DNA of 64,000 bases, taken from the NCBI GenBank assembly GCA_963773605.1, contig CAVZBT010000012.1, positions 496,001 through 560,000 of the forward strand, in the 5' to 3' direction. A program made the position numbers and the translations under genes. Below the pieces are notes generated by a model. That model searched no databases. It had not been told where the DNA came from and saw nothing but the letters and a program-made list of their open reading frames with translations. This DNA is from CAVZBT01 sp963773605. Its GTDB lineage: Bacteria > Acidobacteriota > UBA6911. This document shows, piece after piece, positions 18,810 through 27,955 of this stretch (the stretch's first letter is position 1; every line of letters starts with the position of its first letter).

Positions 18810-19772
18810 TCAAAAAACCGCCAGGGCAGAGCTCGCCTCGCGGCCCATGTCCTCGCAGCGCCTCATCTGTTCCTCGGCGAAGCGCAAGAAGACTCTCTTG
18901 CCTCGACTCTCCATGAATTTTTCCGCGTACTGGCGGAAAAAGCCTGCGGCGCGCTGCTGCAGCGTCATCGCCACTTCCAGCGAGCGCTTCGTGTCCAGCC
19001 GCAATTCCCCTTGGGCCTCGTACTCGCCCAGGTCGGGGATCAGCCGGTCGAGATCGCCCGGATCGAAATGCAGGAACATCGGGGCCTGCTCCAAACCCCT
19101 CTCCTGTCCTTCCACTTCCGCCAGTTCGGTCTCCAGTTCGGCGGCCTGCTGACGTCCGGCTTCGGCGATTCTCTGGAGCACGCCTCGGCCGCCGGCGTCC
19201 TGGTTGCGTTCCGCAGCGTTGCGGCAGAATTCCTCACCGCGCCGCGCCGTTGCCAGGGCCATCCGAAGGGCATCGCGCGCAAAAATCTTTTCGGTGTCGT
19301 GCTTGACGAGGTGCTCGGGCACCGGCCGGCACTCGCGACAATCCTCGCACACACCGTAGATCTGGAACCGGTGGTGGACGGGTTGAAAATGATACTTGGC
19401 GACGATTTCGCCCTGGATCCGCTCCAGTTCGGGGGAGACAAACTCGATCGCTTTGTGGCACTCGGTGCAGACGATGTGGTGATGGTGAGGATGATGATAA
19501 CTGTGCTCGAACCGGGTCAGACCGTCACCCAGGGTGATTTCGCGGGCGATCCCACAAGCGGTCAGGGATTTCAGGGTGCGGAACACCGTGACGATGCCGA
19601 CCTTCCTGTCCTTTTTCTTGACCAGCGAATAAATGTCCTCGACGCTCAGGTGGCCCTCGGTGGTGACGAACGTTTCAAGGATCAGGTCCTTCTGGTGCGT
19701 CTTTTTCAGACCGTTCTGCCGGAGATAGGCATAAAACAGCTCGGTCTCTTCCTTGGTCTTTCTGATATGCAT
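18810..19772 (-). CDS. Fur-family repressor fused to a ferritin-like domain
   Basis: The first ~150 residues are a complete Fur protein: winged helix (LKKTHQKDLILETF and VTVFRTLKSLTACGIA), a histidine-rich metal loop (residues 93-99, HHPHHHH), and two structural-zinc pairs, Cys102/105 and Cys142/145. Typical Fur proteins end here. This one continues for 160 residues in four long helices resembling a rubrerythrin or ferritin-like bundle (about 163-215 and 259-310). The expected di-iron histidines are absent: the ExxH positions read as EAGRQ (204-208) and EEQMRR (300-305), and a helix-3 glutamate position is glutamine (272-273). So it may sense or be regulated through a degenerate ferritin fold rather than store iron. 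It precedes nuoI-2 and the peroxidase. Confidence 0.8.
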   Translation of the reverse strand: MHIRKTKEETELFYAYLRQNGLKKTHQKDLILETFVTTEGHLSVEDIYSLVKKKDRKVGIVTVFRTLKSLTACGIAREITLGDGLTRFEHSYHHPHHHHIVCTECHKAIEFVSPELERIQGEIVAKYHFQPVHHRFQIYGVCEDCRECRPVPEHLVKHDTEKIFARDALRMALATARRGEEFCRNAAERNQDAGGRGVLQRIAEAGRQQAAELETELAEVEGQERGLEQAPMFLHFDPGDLDRLIPDLGEYEAQGELRLDTKRSLEVAMTLQQRAAGFFRQYAEKFMESRGKRVFLRFAEEQMRRCEDMGREASSALAVF

Positions 19773-19799
19773 GGCATCGGTCCTCCACGCTATGGCCCT

Positions 19800-19950
19800 G
19801 TATTACCACGCTCCATTTCGTGTTCTTCGAGCACTGAGATTTCTGCGGTCCTATGGAGTGTGGTGCCTCCGCACCGCTTTCCGCGGCTTTACTGCATCGG
19901 TTGCCGTCAGCCAAAGGGCGGGCGTCGAGCCGCCGCCGGCACCGCGCATT
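19800..19950. repeat. intergenic palindromic repeat, locus 2
   Basis: One unit at about 19852-19948 begins TATGGAGTGTGGTGCC, continues through CCGCACCGCTTTCCGCGG, ACTGCATCGG and GCCAAAGGGCGGGCGTCGAGCCGCCG. It is preceded by ACCACGCTCCATTTCGTG, also found at locus 1. It sits between fur (5' end) and the methyltransferase (3' end), both on the minus strand. Confidence 0.7.
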
Positions 19951-19999
19951 CACGGGACGGAGTACGCGGGTATCATAACACCCCGACTGGCAACGGGAT

Positions 20000-20788
20000 T
20001 TACGAAATCCGCTCGGCCATAAAGGTATAGCTGATGCGATGCCGTTCCGTTTCGAGAATGGCGAATCCCTTCTGGCGCATCTTTTCCCGCAGTTCCGCCT
20101 CCTCGAAGAAACCGAACCGGATAAAACGCTCCAGGAGGTAGGCCATCCCGGCCGACCGGGCGGGCCGGATGGTAGTTTGCACGGACAACCGGGCGCCGGG
20201 GACAGACACACGGCGGATTTCGTCCAGGGCGTGATCGGGGTTGTCAAACAGGTGCAACGCGCCGCAGCAGTTGACGTAGGGAAATGCGCCGGCGATGAAC
20301 GGGAGGCGGAACACGGTGCCCCGGATCAAAACGACGTTGCCCGGCCCTTCCCGGTCGAGCCGCCGTCGTGCGCGCCGCAACATCGGGAGCGAGAGGTCAA
20401 ACCCGACCACCACGCCAGGCCGCCGCCGGGCCAGGGGGCGCGTGAAGACGCCGGTGCCGCACGCGAGGTCCAGCACCCGGCTGCCGTCGGCCCGCTCCGC
20501 GAGGCGCAGAATCGTTTTCACCTCATCCCGGAACGACCGGGAGCTGGCCAGAAAGTAGCCCGCCGGCCGCCAGCTGTTTTCATAGATGGAAACGACGAGC
20601 CCCGTTTGCATGACCCGCTGAAACGGGGTGATCACTTCCCCGGGGAGACCGCCCAGCATATCGAGAATGCCGTCGCGGACGGGATAGCGCTTGTCGCACC
20701 GCGGGCAGCACACCACGCTGCCGCGGCTCTCGAGCGGCACATGGGCGCAGCCGGGGCAGCGCATGAAGGGGAGGATCGTATTGAGCAC
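20000..20788 (-). CDS. class I SAM methyltransferase with N-terminal zinc ribbon
   Basis: A 262-residue protein. A zinc ribbon of the Trm112/UPF0434 kind begins it (MRCPGC...CCPRCDKRYPVRDGIL), followed by a methyltransferase domain with the SAM loop VLDLACGTGVFTRPLA near residue 105 and a GFDLSLPML motif. The combination is typical of type-11 methyltransferases related to RlmA and UbiE. The substrate is not predictable. It is the last gene of a tight minus-strand operon (22 bases after map). Confidence 0.8.
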   Translation of the reverse strand: MLNTILPFMRCPGCAHVPLESRGSVVCCPRCDKRYPVRDGILDMLGGLPGEVITPFQRVMQTGLVVSIYENSWRPAGYFLASSRSFRDEVKTILRLAERADGSRVLDLACGTGVFTRPLARRRPGVVVGFDLSLPMLRRARRRLDREGPGNVVLIRGTVFRLPFIAGAFPYVNCCGALHLFDNPDHALDEIRRVSVPGARLSVQTTIRPARSAGMAYLLERFIRFGFFEEAELREKMRQKGFAILETERHRISYTFMAERIS

Positions 20789-20810
20789 TGTTGAACCCCG
20801 GGGCCGCCGG

Positions 20811-21560
20811 TCAGTCCACCTTGCTGAGTATTTCTGGGCCGTTTTCGGTGATCGCGATCGTATGCTCGAAATGGGCTGACGGCTTCCCGTCCTCGGTCAC
20901 GACCGTCCAGTTGTCCGGGAGGATGCGCACCCTGTCGCCCCCGAGGTTGACCATCGGCTCTATGGCGAGCACCAGACCGGGCTTGAGCCGTATGCCGCGC
21001 CCGTTGACGACGTAATTCAGAACCATGGGGTCTTCGTGGAGTCGTCTGCCTATGCCGTGCCCGCCGAATTCCTTGACCAGGGAGTACCCGTGCGACTCCG
21101 CGTGGGTCTGGATCGCGCCGGAGATGTCGGCCAGGTGGTTGCCCGCCTTCATCTGCTCGATCCCGAGATACAGGCTCTCCTCGGTCACGCGCAGAAGCTG
21201 CTCCAGCTCGGGGCCTATGCGCCCGATCGGCACCGTGACGGCCGAGTCCCCATAGTAACCGCCATAGGTGACGCCGAAGTCGAGCCCTATGATATCCCCA
21301 TCGCGCAGTTCCCGGTCCCCCGGAATCCCGTGCACCACCTCGTGGTTGATCGACGTGCAGAGCGTCCGGGGGTAGCCGCGGTATCCTCTGAACGCGGACT
21401 GCGCCCCTTTCTTCCGGGTCATCTCGTCGGCGATGCGGTCGAGGTCGCCCGTGGTGACGCCCGGCCGGCAGTGCTGTTTGAGCTCGAGCAGAATCTCGCC
21501 GACAATGCGGCTTGCCTGCCGCATGATGTCAATTTCGCGTTTAGACTTGAGGGTTATCAC
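20811..21560 (-). CDS. map: type I methionine aminopeptidase
   Basis: Removes the initiator methionine from new proteins. From a GTG at 21560 the protein is 249 residues, normal for type I; the longer open frame is rejected because it overlaps DUF2203. Metal ligands are recognisable: the two aspartates in GLDFGVTYGGYYGDSAVTV, the histidine in EFGGHGIGRRLHEDP, and the glutamates in LAIEPMV and HFEHTIAIT. It sits in an operon with DUF2203, a radical SAM protein and NuoBD, an unusual home for map, which is more often beside ribosomal protein genes. Confidence 0.93.
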   Translation of the reverse strand: MITLKSKREIDIMRQASRIVGEILLELKQHCRPGVTTGDLDRIADEMTRKKGAQSAFRGYRGYPRTLCTSINHEVVHGIPGDRELRDGDIIGLDFGVTYGGYYGDSAVTVPIGRIGPELEQLLRVTEESLYLGIEQMKAGNHLADISGAIQTHAESHGYSLVKEFGGHGIGRRLHEDPMVLNYVVNGRGIRLKPGLVLAIEPMVNLGGDRVRILPDNWTVVTEDGKPSAHFEHTIAITENGPEILSKVD

Positions 21561-21565
21561 GGGGC

Positions 21566-21970
21566 TCAGTTGATCCACTTCAAATGGTCCGCGGGCTCGT
21601 CCAGGCTGGACGCCAGCGGGCGCCGGTGACTGAAATTCTCCCACACCTTGTGGGTGAATGCTATCTGGTCTTCCCCGTAGGTCCAGCAGTACAGCAGCTC
21701 GGGGTCGACGGACTGGAAATCGACGGTGAAGTATCCTTTCGGGCTGGCGCCCAGCTCCACGACCCGTTCGGACCAGCTGCGCAGCAGCCCTTCGACCTCC
21801 TTCAGCACCGCTTCCGGCAGCGGGTTGAGCCCTTCGGCCGGGTCGAGCTGATGACGCTGACGCACCTCGTCGAGCTGTCGCACCGTGTCGGCCGTCAGGT
21901 CGGCAACCTCGGGGACCACTTCGTTGGCTTCCGAAAGGCTGAACACCTTGTTCGGTTGAGGCATGTCCAT
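21566..21970 (-). CDS. DUF2203 protein
   Basis: 134 residues from the ATG at 21970. The start FSLSEANEVVPEV and the C-terminal WTYGEDQIAFTHKVWENFSHRRPL are hallmarks of DUF2203, a small family of unknown function found in acidobacteria, cyanobacteria and others. A predicted helical middle (residues 18-70) is followed by a beta-rich end. It is separated from map by 5 bases and from the radical SAM gene by 23, so the three are almost surely co-transcribed. Confidence 0.85.
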   Translation of the reverse strand: MDMPQPNKVFSLSEANEVVPEVADLTADTVRQLDEVRQRHQLDPAEGLNPLPEAVLKEVEGLLRSWSERVVELGASPKGYFTVDFQSVDPELLYCWTYGEDQIAFTHKVWENFSHRRPLASSLDEPADHLKWIN

Positions 21971-21993
21971 CCTCGGGATGTGTGTCCGTCCGC

Positions 21994-23022
21994 CTACTTC
22001 AGCGTTTCGAACACCGAGATGTTGCGCAGTTGAGCGAGCCGCTCGAAGAACGGGATCGCCTTCCGCACCGTGTGGGTATTGATCAGGAAACTGCCGAGCG
22101 TCACCGGGAGCCGGGGCCGCGCCGCCGGGCAATTCCGGCAGGCCGCGTAGTCGCTCAGGTCCCCCTTGATGTGCGCCTCCCGGAGCTTCACCATCCGCTC
22201 CGAGTTCCAGATCTCCGCCATCGTGTTTTTCCGCACGTTGCCCACCGGCTCCTCGGGGTAAATGTAGCAGCACGGGAACACGGTGCCGTCATAATGAATA
22301 TACATCGGGCCGCGCCACAGCAGGTAGCAGGGATGGCGCATCGGCGGCCGGTCGCCGTCGTCGCCCGGAATGGCGCTCCCCTCGTTGTGCACCTCGTCCT
22401 TCTTGATCCGGACTTCATCGATGCCCTCGACGCGCCACATCCGGATGAGCGCAGGGACCTCGTGCCGGTTCTCGTTCAGCCGCACCATCTGGATAATGCA
22501 GAAAATCCGCGATCGCATTTCCTTTTTCACCCGCAGGAACGTGAGGATGTTGGCGCGCACCTTCTCAAAATCTCCTCCCTTGCGGTATTTCTCATACGTC
22601 TCCGCCGTGGCCCCGTCGAACGCGAAGATGATGTAGTCGAGCCCCGCCTCGATCAGGCGGCGGCTGGCATCCTCGGTCAGGATCGTCGCGTTGGTCGAAA
22701 TCCCGGTCGGCACCCCGAGTGTCCTGCAGTAGCCGATCATGTCGTAGATCTCGGGATTCAGCAGCGGCTCGCCGACTCCGTAGGGAACGGCGAATTCCAG
22801 GTAATCCTTGCTCTCGTCGATGATCTTGCGGAACAGATCGAGTTCCATGTCGCGCGCCGGGAAGTAGATGTTCTCCCTCGGGCACATCGGGCAGAACAGG
22901 TTGCACTTGGCGGTGCTCTCTATGGCAAGGGTCAGCGGCCCGCCCGGCACGTGCGACCGCCGCAGGACATAGCTCTTCAGGAGGCCGAGGCGGTTGCGGA
23001 ACTGCGGCGACAGAATCGACAT
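21994..23022 (-). CDS. radical SAM/SPASM protein
   Basis: 342 residues. The radical SAM 4Fe-4S motif is Cys40-x3-Cys44-x2-Cys47 (CNLFCPMC), followed by VPYGVGEPLLNPEIYDMI, in the region of the SAM-binding GGE motif. A C-terminal SPASM-type cluster domain holds HPCYLLWRG, FPCCYIYPEEPVGNV and CRNCPAARP. SPASM proteins often modify peptides or act as maturases, but no short precursor peptide is evident beside it. It lies 26 bases after nuoD-2 and 23 before DUF2203, embedded in the second nuo operon. Confidence 0.88.
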   Translation of the reverse strand: MSILSPQFRNRLGLLKSYVLRRSHVPGGPLTLAIESTAKCNLFCPMCPRENIYFPARDMELDLFRKIIDESKDYLEFAVPYGVGEPLLNPEIYDMIGYCRTLGVPTGISTNATILTEDASRRLIEAGLDYIIFAFDGATAETYEKYRKGGDFEKVRANILTFLRVKKEMRSRIFCIIQMVRLNENRHEVPALIRMWRVEGIDEVRIKKDEVHNEGSAIPGDDGDRPPMRHPCYLLWRGPMYIHYDGTVFPCCYIYPEEPVGNVRKNTMAEIWNSERMVKLREAHIKGDLSDYAACRNCPAARPRLPVTLGSFLINTHTVRKAIPFFERLAQLRNISVFETLK

Positions 23023-23048
23023 CAGCGGACTGCCCCCCGCGGGCGGGA

Positions 23049-24389
23049 CTACCGGTCCAATTCGCCGGCGATCATGTTGATCGAGCCGAACGTGGCGATG
23101 ATGTCGGCGACCATGTACCCCTCGAGCATCGTGTGGAGCCCGGCCATGTCGAAGAAGCAGGGGGGGCGGACACGCACGCGGTAGGGCCGGTCCTGGCCGT
23201 CGCTCACGACATAGAATCCCAGTTCGCCGTTCGCCCCTTCGACGGCGAAATAGGTGTCACCCCGGGGCGGGCGGATCCCGTGATAGTCCATGATCAGCTT
23301 GAAGTGGTTCATCAGGCCTTCGATGTTGCCGTAGGTGTCCTCCTTTGCTGGGCAGCACGACCCGTTTCTCGTCCGGCATCACCCGGTCATGATACGGCCG
23401 CTCCATGCCTTCCAGGGTCGGCTCGACCGTGCTGATGACATTCACAAAGCCGGCGGTACGGCCCATCTTGGCTTCGTCGACCAGGTCGAACGATTCCATG
23501 ACCTTCCCTTCCGTGTCGACGTTAATCGGGCCTCCCGGCATGTCGCGCATCGCCTGGCGGATGATCCGGATGCTCTGGCGCATCTCCTCCATGCGGACGA
23601 GGTACCGGTCGTAGTTGTCGCCCCGCTCTCCCAGCGGCACGTCGAATGCGACACGGTCGTAAGCAAAATAGGGGAAGGCCTTGCGCACGTCGTAATTGAT
23701 CCCTGAAGCGCGGGCCAACGGGCCCGTGACGGCATAGCTGAGCGCGTTTTCCCGGGTGAGGACCCCGACACCGCGGGTGCGGTCGACAAAGATCCGGTTG
23801 CGGGTCAGGAGCTTGTCGACTTCGGAGATCTCCTTCTCAGTTTTCTTCAGCGCAGCCTCGAGCCTGTCGCCGATGCCCTCGGGCAGGTCCCCTTTGACCC
23901 CACCGATGCGGCCGTAGGAGATCGTCAACCGTGCGCCGGTGACTTCCTCGACGATTTCGTAAAGGTACTCGCGGGCCTTCATGAGGTACAGGAACGCGGT
24001 CATGGCCCCGAGTTCCATCGCGGATGCGGCGATGCACGTCAGATGGTCCGTGATGCGCGAGACCTCGCTCATGATGACGCGGATGTACTTGCACCTTCGG
24101 TCGGCTCGATGCCGAGGAGTTTCTCGACCGCCGCACAGTACCCGAAGTTGTTGATCAGCGGCGAAACGTAGTTCAGGCGGTCGGTGTAAGGAATCGACTG
24201 TGTCCAGCTGGAATTCTCGCAGCTCTTCTCGAACGCGCGATGGAGATACCCGATCTCCGCCTCGACCTTGACGACCGTCTCCCCCTCGAGCTCCGTGAGA
24301 AGCCGGATGACGCCGTGCATCGCCGGGTGCGACGGCCCCATGTTCAGGAGCATGTTCTTTGTTTCCCTGCGGGTCTCTGCGAACTCCAT
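23049..24389 (-). CDS. nuoD: NADH-quinone oxidoreductase subunit D (second copy, two frame breaks)
   Basis: A divergent NuoD. N-terminal part: MGPSHPAMHGVIRLL and AEIGYLHRAFEKSCEN; middle: ISYGRIGGVKGDLPEGI; C-terminal: NGELGFYVVSDG to NMIAGELDR. The frame breaks near 24095 (one base short, in GAAGG) and near 23335 (one extra G in AAAGGAGG). The absence of cysteine pairs at both ends argues against a group 4 hydrogenase. It starts 37 bases after nuoB-2, with no nuoC between them. Compare the complete nuoD at 2530-3653. Confidence 0.9.
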
Positions 24390-24426
24390 GCACTCCTCAC
24401 TGGGCGCCGCCGCGGCGGCCGGCCGG

Positions 24427-24895
24427 TCACAGCGCCTGTTTCTGATTCTCGATCTTCGCCTGAAGCTTGATCAGCCCGTCCAGAACCGCTTCCGGCCGCG
24501 GCGGGACACCCGGGGATGTAGATATCCACGGGAATGATCGTGTCGATGCCCTGCACGGTCGCATAGTTGTCGTAGAAACCGCCCGTGCAGGTGCAGACAC
24601 CGAAGGCGACGACCCACTTGGGTTCGCACATCTGGTCGTAGACCCGGCGCAGGATCGGCGCGATCTTGTGGCTGATGGTGCCGACCACAAACAGCACGTC
24701 CGCCTGCCGCGGAGAAAACCGCGGCAACCCGGCGCCAAACCGGTCGATATCGTAATGACCCGACGCGGCGGACATATATTCCATCCCGCAGCAGGCGGTC
24801 ACGAATGGGTACTGGAATATCGAGTACTTCCGCGCCCAACCGATCGCGCGTTCGAGCCTGGAAGTGAAGAAACCCGGCCCTTCCCCTGATCCCAT
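24427..24895 (-). CDS. nuoB: NADH-quinone oxidoreductase subunit B (second copy, one frame break)
   Basis: A divergent NuoB with all N2 cluster ligands: tandem Cys35-Cys36 (TACCGMEYM), Cys101 (GVCTCTGG, where the first copy has GSCANNGG) and Cys130 (IPGCP). A further Cys103 lies two residues after Cys101. The frame breaks near 24508 just after IPGC, explained by one extra C, and resumes with PPRPEAVLDGLIKLQAKI. It heads the minus-strand operon that also holds nuoD-2, radical SAM, DUF2203, map and a methyltransferase. Confidence 0.9.
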
Positions 24896-25102
24896 CGTCG
24901 TGACCTTTCGTTCTCGACCGGCTGGTGACTCACCCGGACCAACCGGCAACGGCTCTTGCAGTATAGTCGAACCCGCTCGGTTCATCCAAGCCGCATGGAA
25001 GCCGTGAAAGAATGCGGCCGGTGGCGCTGCGGGGTGGCGGCTCGACTGCCGCTTCCGGGGTGCCCGGGCGGCCGGCCTTGGACGGCACGGGGCTCTGTGC
25101 CT

Positions 25103-25597
25103 CTATTGGAGAATGACATGAAAGGTGTCGGGGACGGCGTCGCGCGGGCGAAGGCTGGCGCAATCGCCGCAGCCGATGGCGTCGAGCAGCACCTCGTGGC
25201 CGCAGCACGCGCACGAGCGCAGGATTTCCAGCGCCCGGGTCAACTCGGACTTCATCGAACCGAGGGCCTGAAGCTTGGCGTCGACGACCTTCAGCTTCTC
25301 ACCCAGAACCCGGACCAGGAATTGCACCGTCTGGCGGTCGCCACCCTTGGCTTTCTTGGCCAGCAGGATCTGGCGGATCTCTTCCAGGGTCAGGCCGACC
25401 TCCTTCAGGAAGTTGATCACCTGCAGGCGCTTCAAGCTCTCCGCGCCATAGAGCCGGAACCCTCCTGCGCTGTGCGCTTCGGGCTGGACCAACCCGAGCT
25501 CCTCGTAATAGCGCACGGCGCGCACGCTGACACCAGCCCGTCGCGCCAGATCTCCGATCTGGGTGACTTCTCGTTTGTCGGTTCCGCGTCCGGTCAT
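25103..25597 (-). CDS. MerR-family transcriptional regulator
   Basis: 164 residues. The N-terminal winged helix is typical: IGDLARRAGVSVRAVRYYEELGLVQP and GFRLYG, then a dimerisation helix through FLKEVGLTLEEIRQILL. The C-terminal segment CACCGHEVLLDAIGCGDC offers four to five cysteines and a histidine, which suggests metal or thiol sensing, as in several MerR subgroups. It is flanked by nuoB-2 and folB, both minus, and its target cannot be read from the sequence. Confidence 0.88.
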   Translation of the reverse strand: MTGRGTDKREVTQIGDLARRAGVSVRAVRYYEELGLVQPEAHSAGGFRLYGAESLKRLQVINFLKEVGLTLEEIRQILLAKKAKGGDRQTVQFLVRVLGEKLKVVDAKLQALGSMKSELTRALEILRSCACCGHEVLLDAIGCGDCASLRPRDAVPDTFHVILQ

Positions 25598-25657
25598 CGT
25601 CGCCAGCCTTGAGGACTTGGGGCCCGAGGGGCAATTCTGACGCCCCTCGGAACACCT

Positions 25658-26035
25658 CTATGATTGCTCAACTTCGACCTCGACAAAATCCAATTGCCCA
25701 GTCAAGGTGGCGGGCCGCTTTCTCACCCGCACGCCCACTCGGTGCGCCGGAAAATCCTGAAGGACTTCGCGGGCAAGCCGGTAGGCGAGCGTTTCTATCA
25801 GGTTGTACTCCCGCTGGTTGGCCACCGCGACCACGGTTGCCAGGATCCGGCTGTAGTCGAGCGCCTTGTCGATTGCATCCGTGGAGGCCGCGGCTTCAAA
25901 GTCTCCCCACACCGTGACATCTGCCTCGCACGCCTGGGGCATCTCGCGCTCCCCGGCCGTCACCCCGATGCGGGGGTGCAATTTCACACGTGAAAGCGTA
26001 ATGCGATCCCGAGGCGAGCTGGGCGCCAAAGCCAC
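25658..26035 (-). CDS. folB: dihydroneopterin aldolase
   Basis: Folate pathway enzyme converting dihydroneopterin to hydroxymethyldihydropterin and glycolaldehyde. The 125-residue protein has the family pattern: LHPRIGVTAGEREMPQ, the catalytic-region ALDYSRILATVV, the NLIETLAYRLAREVL helix containing the conserved glutamate, and VRVRKRPATLTGQLDFVEVEVEQS. The length is close to that of E. coli FolB. Neighbouring genes are unrelated to folate, so it appears isolated. Confidence 0.9.
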   Translation of the reverse strand: MALAPSSPRDRITLSRVKLHPRIGVTAGEREMPQACEADVTVWGDFEAAASTDAIDKALDYSRILATVVAVANQREYNLIETLAYRLAREVLQDFPAHRVGVRVRKRPATLTGQLDFVEVEVEQS

Positions 26036-26082
26036 TCCTTCCCGGCGCGCCGGAGCCCGGGCCAGCCCAGGCGAAGCGCTCC

Positions 26083-26114
26083 AAAAAAAACGCGGGCCGC
26101 TTCAGGACCCGCGT
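26083..26114 (-). terminator. Rho-independent terminator after the HesB/IscA-family gene
   Basis: On the minus strand, ACGCGGG (26114-26108) pairs with CCCGCGT (26096-26090) and is followed by an eight-T run (26090-26083). It lies 26 bases downstream of the HesB-family stop, the correct strand and place to end that transcript. It is the clearest terminator in the window. Confidence 0.85.
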
Positions 26115-26139
26115 CTCAAGAAAGAAAAGCCAAACCCGC

Positions 26140-26460
26140 TCACGCGTAAAAGGACTCGCCACAGCCGCAGCTGCCTCGGGAGTTGGGGTTTTCGAACTTG
26201 AAGCCGGAACCGGTCAGCCCGTCGACATAATCGACCTTTGTGCCAGTGAGGTAGAGCATCGAGCGGCTGTCGACGAAAACCTTCAGACCATCCTGCTCGA
26301 TGATCTGATCGTTGTCGCCTGCCTGCTTGTCCAGGGACATCTGATACTGAAACCCGGAACAGCCTCCGCCTACGACGGCGATCCGAAGCCCCCCCGACTC
26401 CCCGCGCTCCGCCAGGATGGATTTGACCTTTTCAACGGCTGTGGTGGTCAAGGTAAGCAT
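26140..26460 (-). CDS. HesB/IscA/ErpA-family iron-sulfur carrier
   Basis: 106 residues, the A-type FeS carrier size. The three conserved cysteines are present: Cys34 (GGGCSGFQY), and Cys98 and Cys100 at the C-terminus (SCGCGESF). It delivers FeS clusters to apo-proteins; the many FeS proteins in this window (nuo, HdrD-like) are plausible clients. ErpA is the closest functional type by the single GGGCSGF motif and 106-residue length, but IscA cannot be ruled out. Monocistronic by layout, with a terminator directly after it. Confidence 0.92.
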   Translation of the reverse strand: MLTLTTTAVEKVKSILAERGESGGLRIAVVGGGCSGFQYQMSLDKQAGDNDQIIEQDGLKVFVDSRSMLYLTGTKVDYVDGLTGSGFKFENPNSRGSCGCGESFYA

Positions 26461-26608
26461 TGAATCGTCTCCTTTTTCTTGGAACCAACGGATGCCGCAA
26501 GACTGGCGTAAGAGTGCGTACGGCAGGAAGTGGAAGGGTACGGAATTCTTACGTAAAAGTCAAGGTTGACCGGCCCGGGCAAATGGTATCATAAGACCAA
26601 TAAACCGG

Positions 26609-27735
26609 GTGAGGTTGGTGTTTCCTCGAATCCTGCTAAACGTCGTTGTTTTGCTCGCCGCGGCGCCGACGCTGTACTCCCCGGCGCGGGCCGTCAATCC
26701 ACCCATCGGGCTGAGGCAGTTTGGCGAGCTGATCCAGGACCTGTCCGAGCCCGAGGGGTACTTCGACAGCGACAATTTCGTCTCGAACGAGGCAGCCTAC
26801 CTGCGGGTGCTCCCCGCGCTGCGCCGGCTCGGCATCCGGGGCGGCGCCTACATAGGTGTGGGACCCGACCAGAACTACTCCTACATAGCCGAAATAGACC
26901 CGGACCTCGCCTTTATAATCGACATCCGCCGTCAGAACCTCCTGCAGCACCTCTATTACAAGACGTTGTTCGAGCTGAGCGCGGACCGGGCGGAGTATGT
27001 GGAGCGCCTCTTCGGCAGGCCGATTGCCCGCGACGCCGACGTCGCGCGAGCCTCGGTCGGCCGAACTGCTGCGACGCACGGACAACGCCCCCGTTCGGAC
27101 CGATTTCCAGGAGCGCAAGCTCGCCGAAGCGTTCGGCCTCATACGGTCCTGGAACCTGGGATTGAGCTCGGATGACGTGAGGTCGATCGCCTATATCGCG
27201 GGCGCTTTCATGGAAGGCGGCCCCGACATGAAGTTCACCAGCTACAACCGGCCGCCCCGTTCTCATCACCCCACCTACCGGATGCTGCTGATGGAAACCG
27301 ACTCGTCCGGGGCGCACACCAACTACCTGGCCGAGGAGGCCCGGTTTCAAACGCTGAAGCGGCTGCACCATGCCAACAGGATCGTGCCGCTCGTGGGAGA
27401 TTTCGGCGGGCTGGGAGCGGTCCGGCGCACGGGCGACGACCTGCGGCGGAGGGGTCTGCAGGTCAATTGTCTCTACATCTCGAACGTCGAGTTTTATCTG
27501 TTCCGCGGCGAGCGCTGGCAGAGGTATGTCGCGAATATCCGATCGTTGCCGTGGGCAGACCGTGGCTGCATCATCCGGTCGTATGCGAATGTCTGGCAGC
27601 CTCACCCGGCCCAGATCCCGGGGTACTACATGTCGACGCTGCTGCAGCCGGTCCGCGACGTTCCTGGCCAACGAGGACGGCGGGCGCAACCCGACATACT
27701 GGGAAATGGTCACGCGCGACTACCTGGCGCGCTAG
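26609..27735 (+). CDS. exported conserved protein, LIC_10091-like (two frame breaks)
   Basis: A GTG start at 26609 opens a hydrophobic leader (ILLNVVVLLAAAPTLYSPARA), so the product is likely exported or membrane-anchored. The N-terminal region SNEAAYLRVLPALRRLGIRGGAYIGVGPDQNYSYIAEI and the central RRQNLLQHLYYKTLFELSADR resemble conserved uncharacterised proteins that share a SAM-methyltransferase-like fold with the leptospiral LIC_10091 family; I recall that resemblance and cannot check it. Frames change near 27045 and near 27660, each repairable by a single base, and the end reads NEDGGRNPTYWEMVTRDYLAR. About 375 residues when joined. Confidence 0.65.
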
Positions 27736-27788
27736 CGGCCGCCCGGGATGCTATGATGCGGGTGACGTTCACAAGCTGCATTCGAAAT

Positions 27789-27882
27789 ATGGAGTGCGGT
27801 GCCTCGGCACCGCTGCCGCGGTTTTACTCTATCGGCAGGCAGCTGCGAAAGGTCGGCGTCGAGCCGCCGCACTCCAAATCGG
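27789..27882. repeat. intergenic palindromic repeat, locus 3
   Basis: A single unit bounded by inverted ends GGAGTGCGG (27791) and CCGCACTCC (near 27875), enclosing GGTGCCTCGGCACCG, CTATCGG and AAAGGTCGGCGTCGAGCCGCC. It separates the exported protein gene from the Smr gene, both on the plus strand, and is the cleanest single unit of the family. Confidence 0.75.
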
Positions 27883-27955
27883 CGGCCTGGTCGAGGCGAA
27901 GCAGCAAACTGAGGTTCGAAGACCCAACAACAGAGCGGGAATTCTGACGCGTCCC

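Noticed and set aside
23049..24389. NuoD-2 as a group 4 nickel hydrogenase large subunit
   Set aside because: No CxxC pair at either end, and the ending GELDR is that of NuoD.
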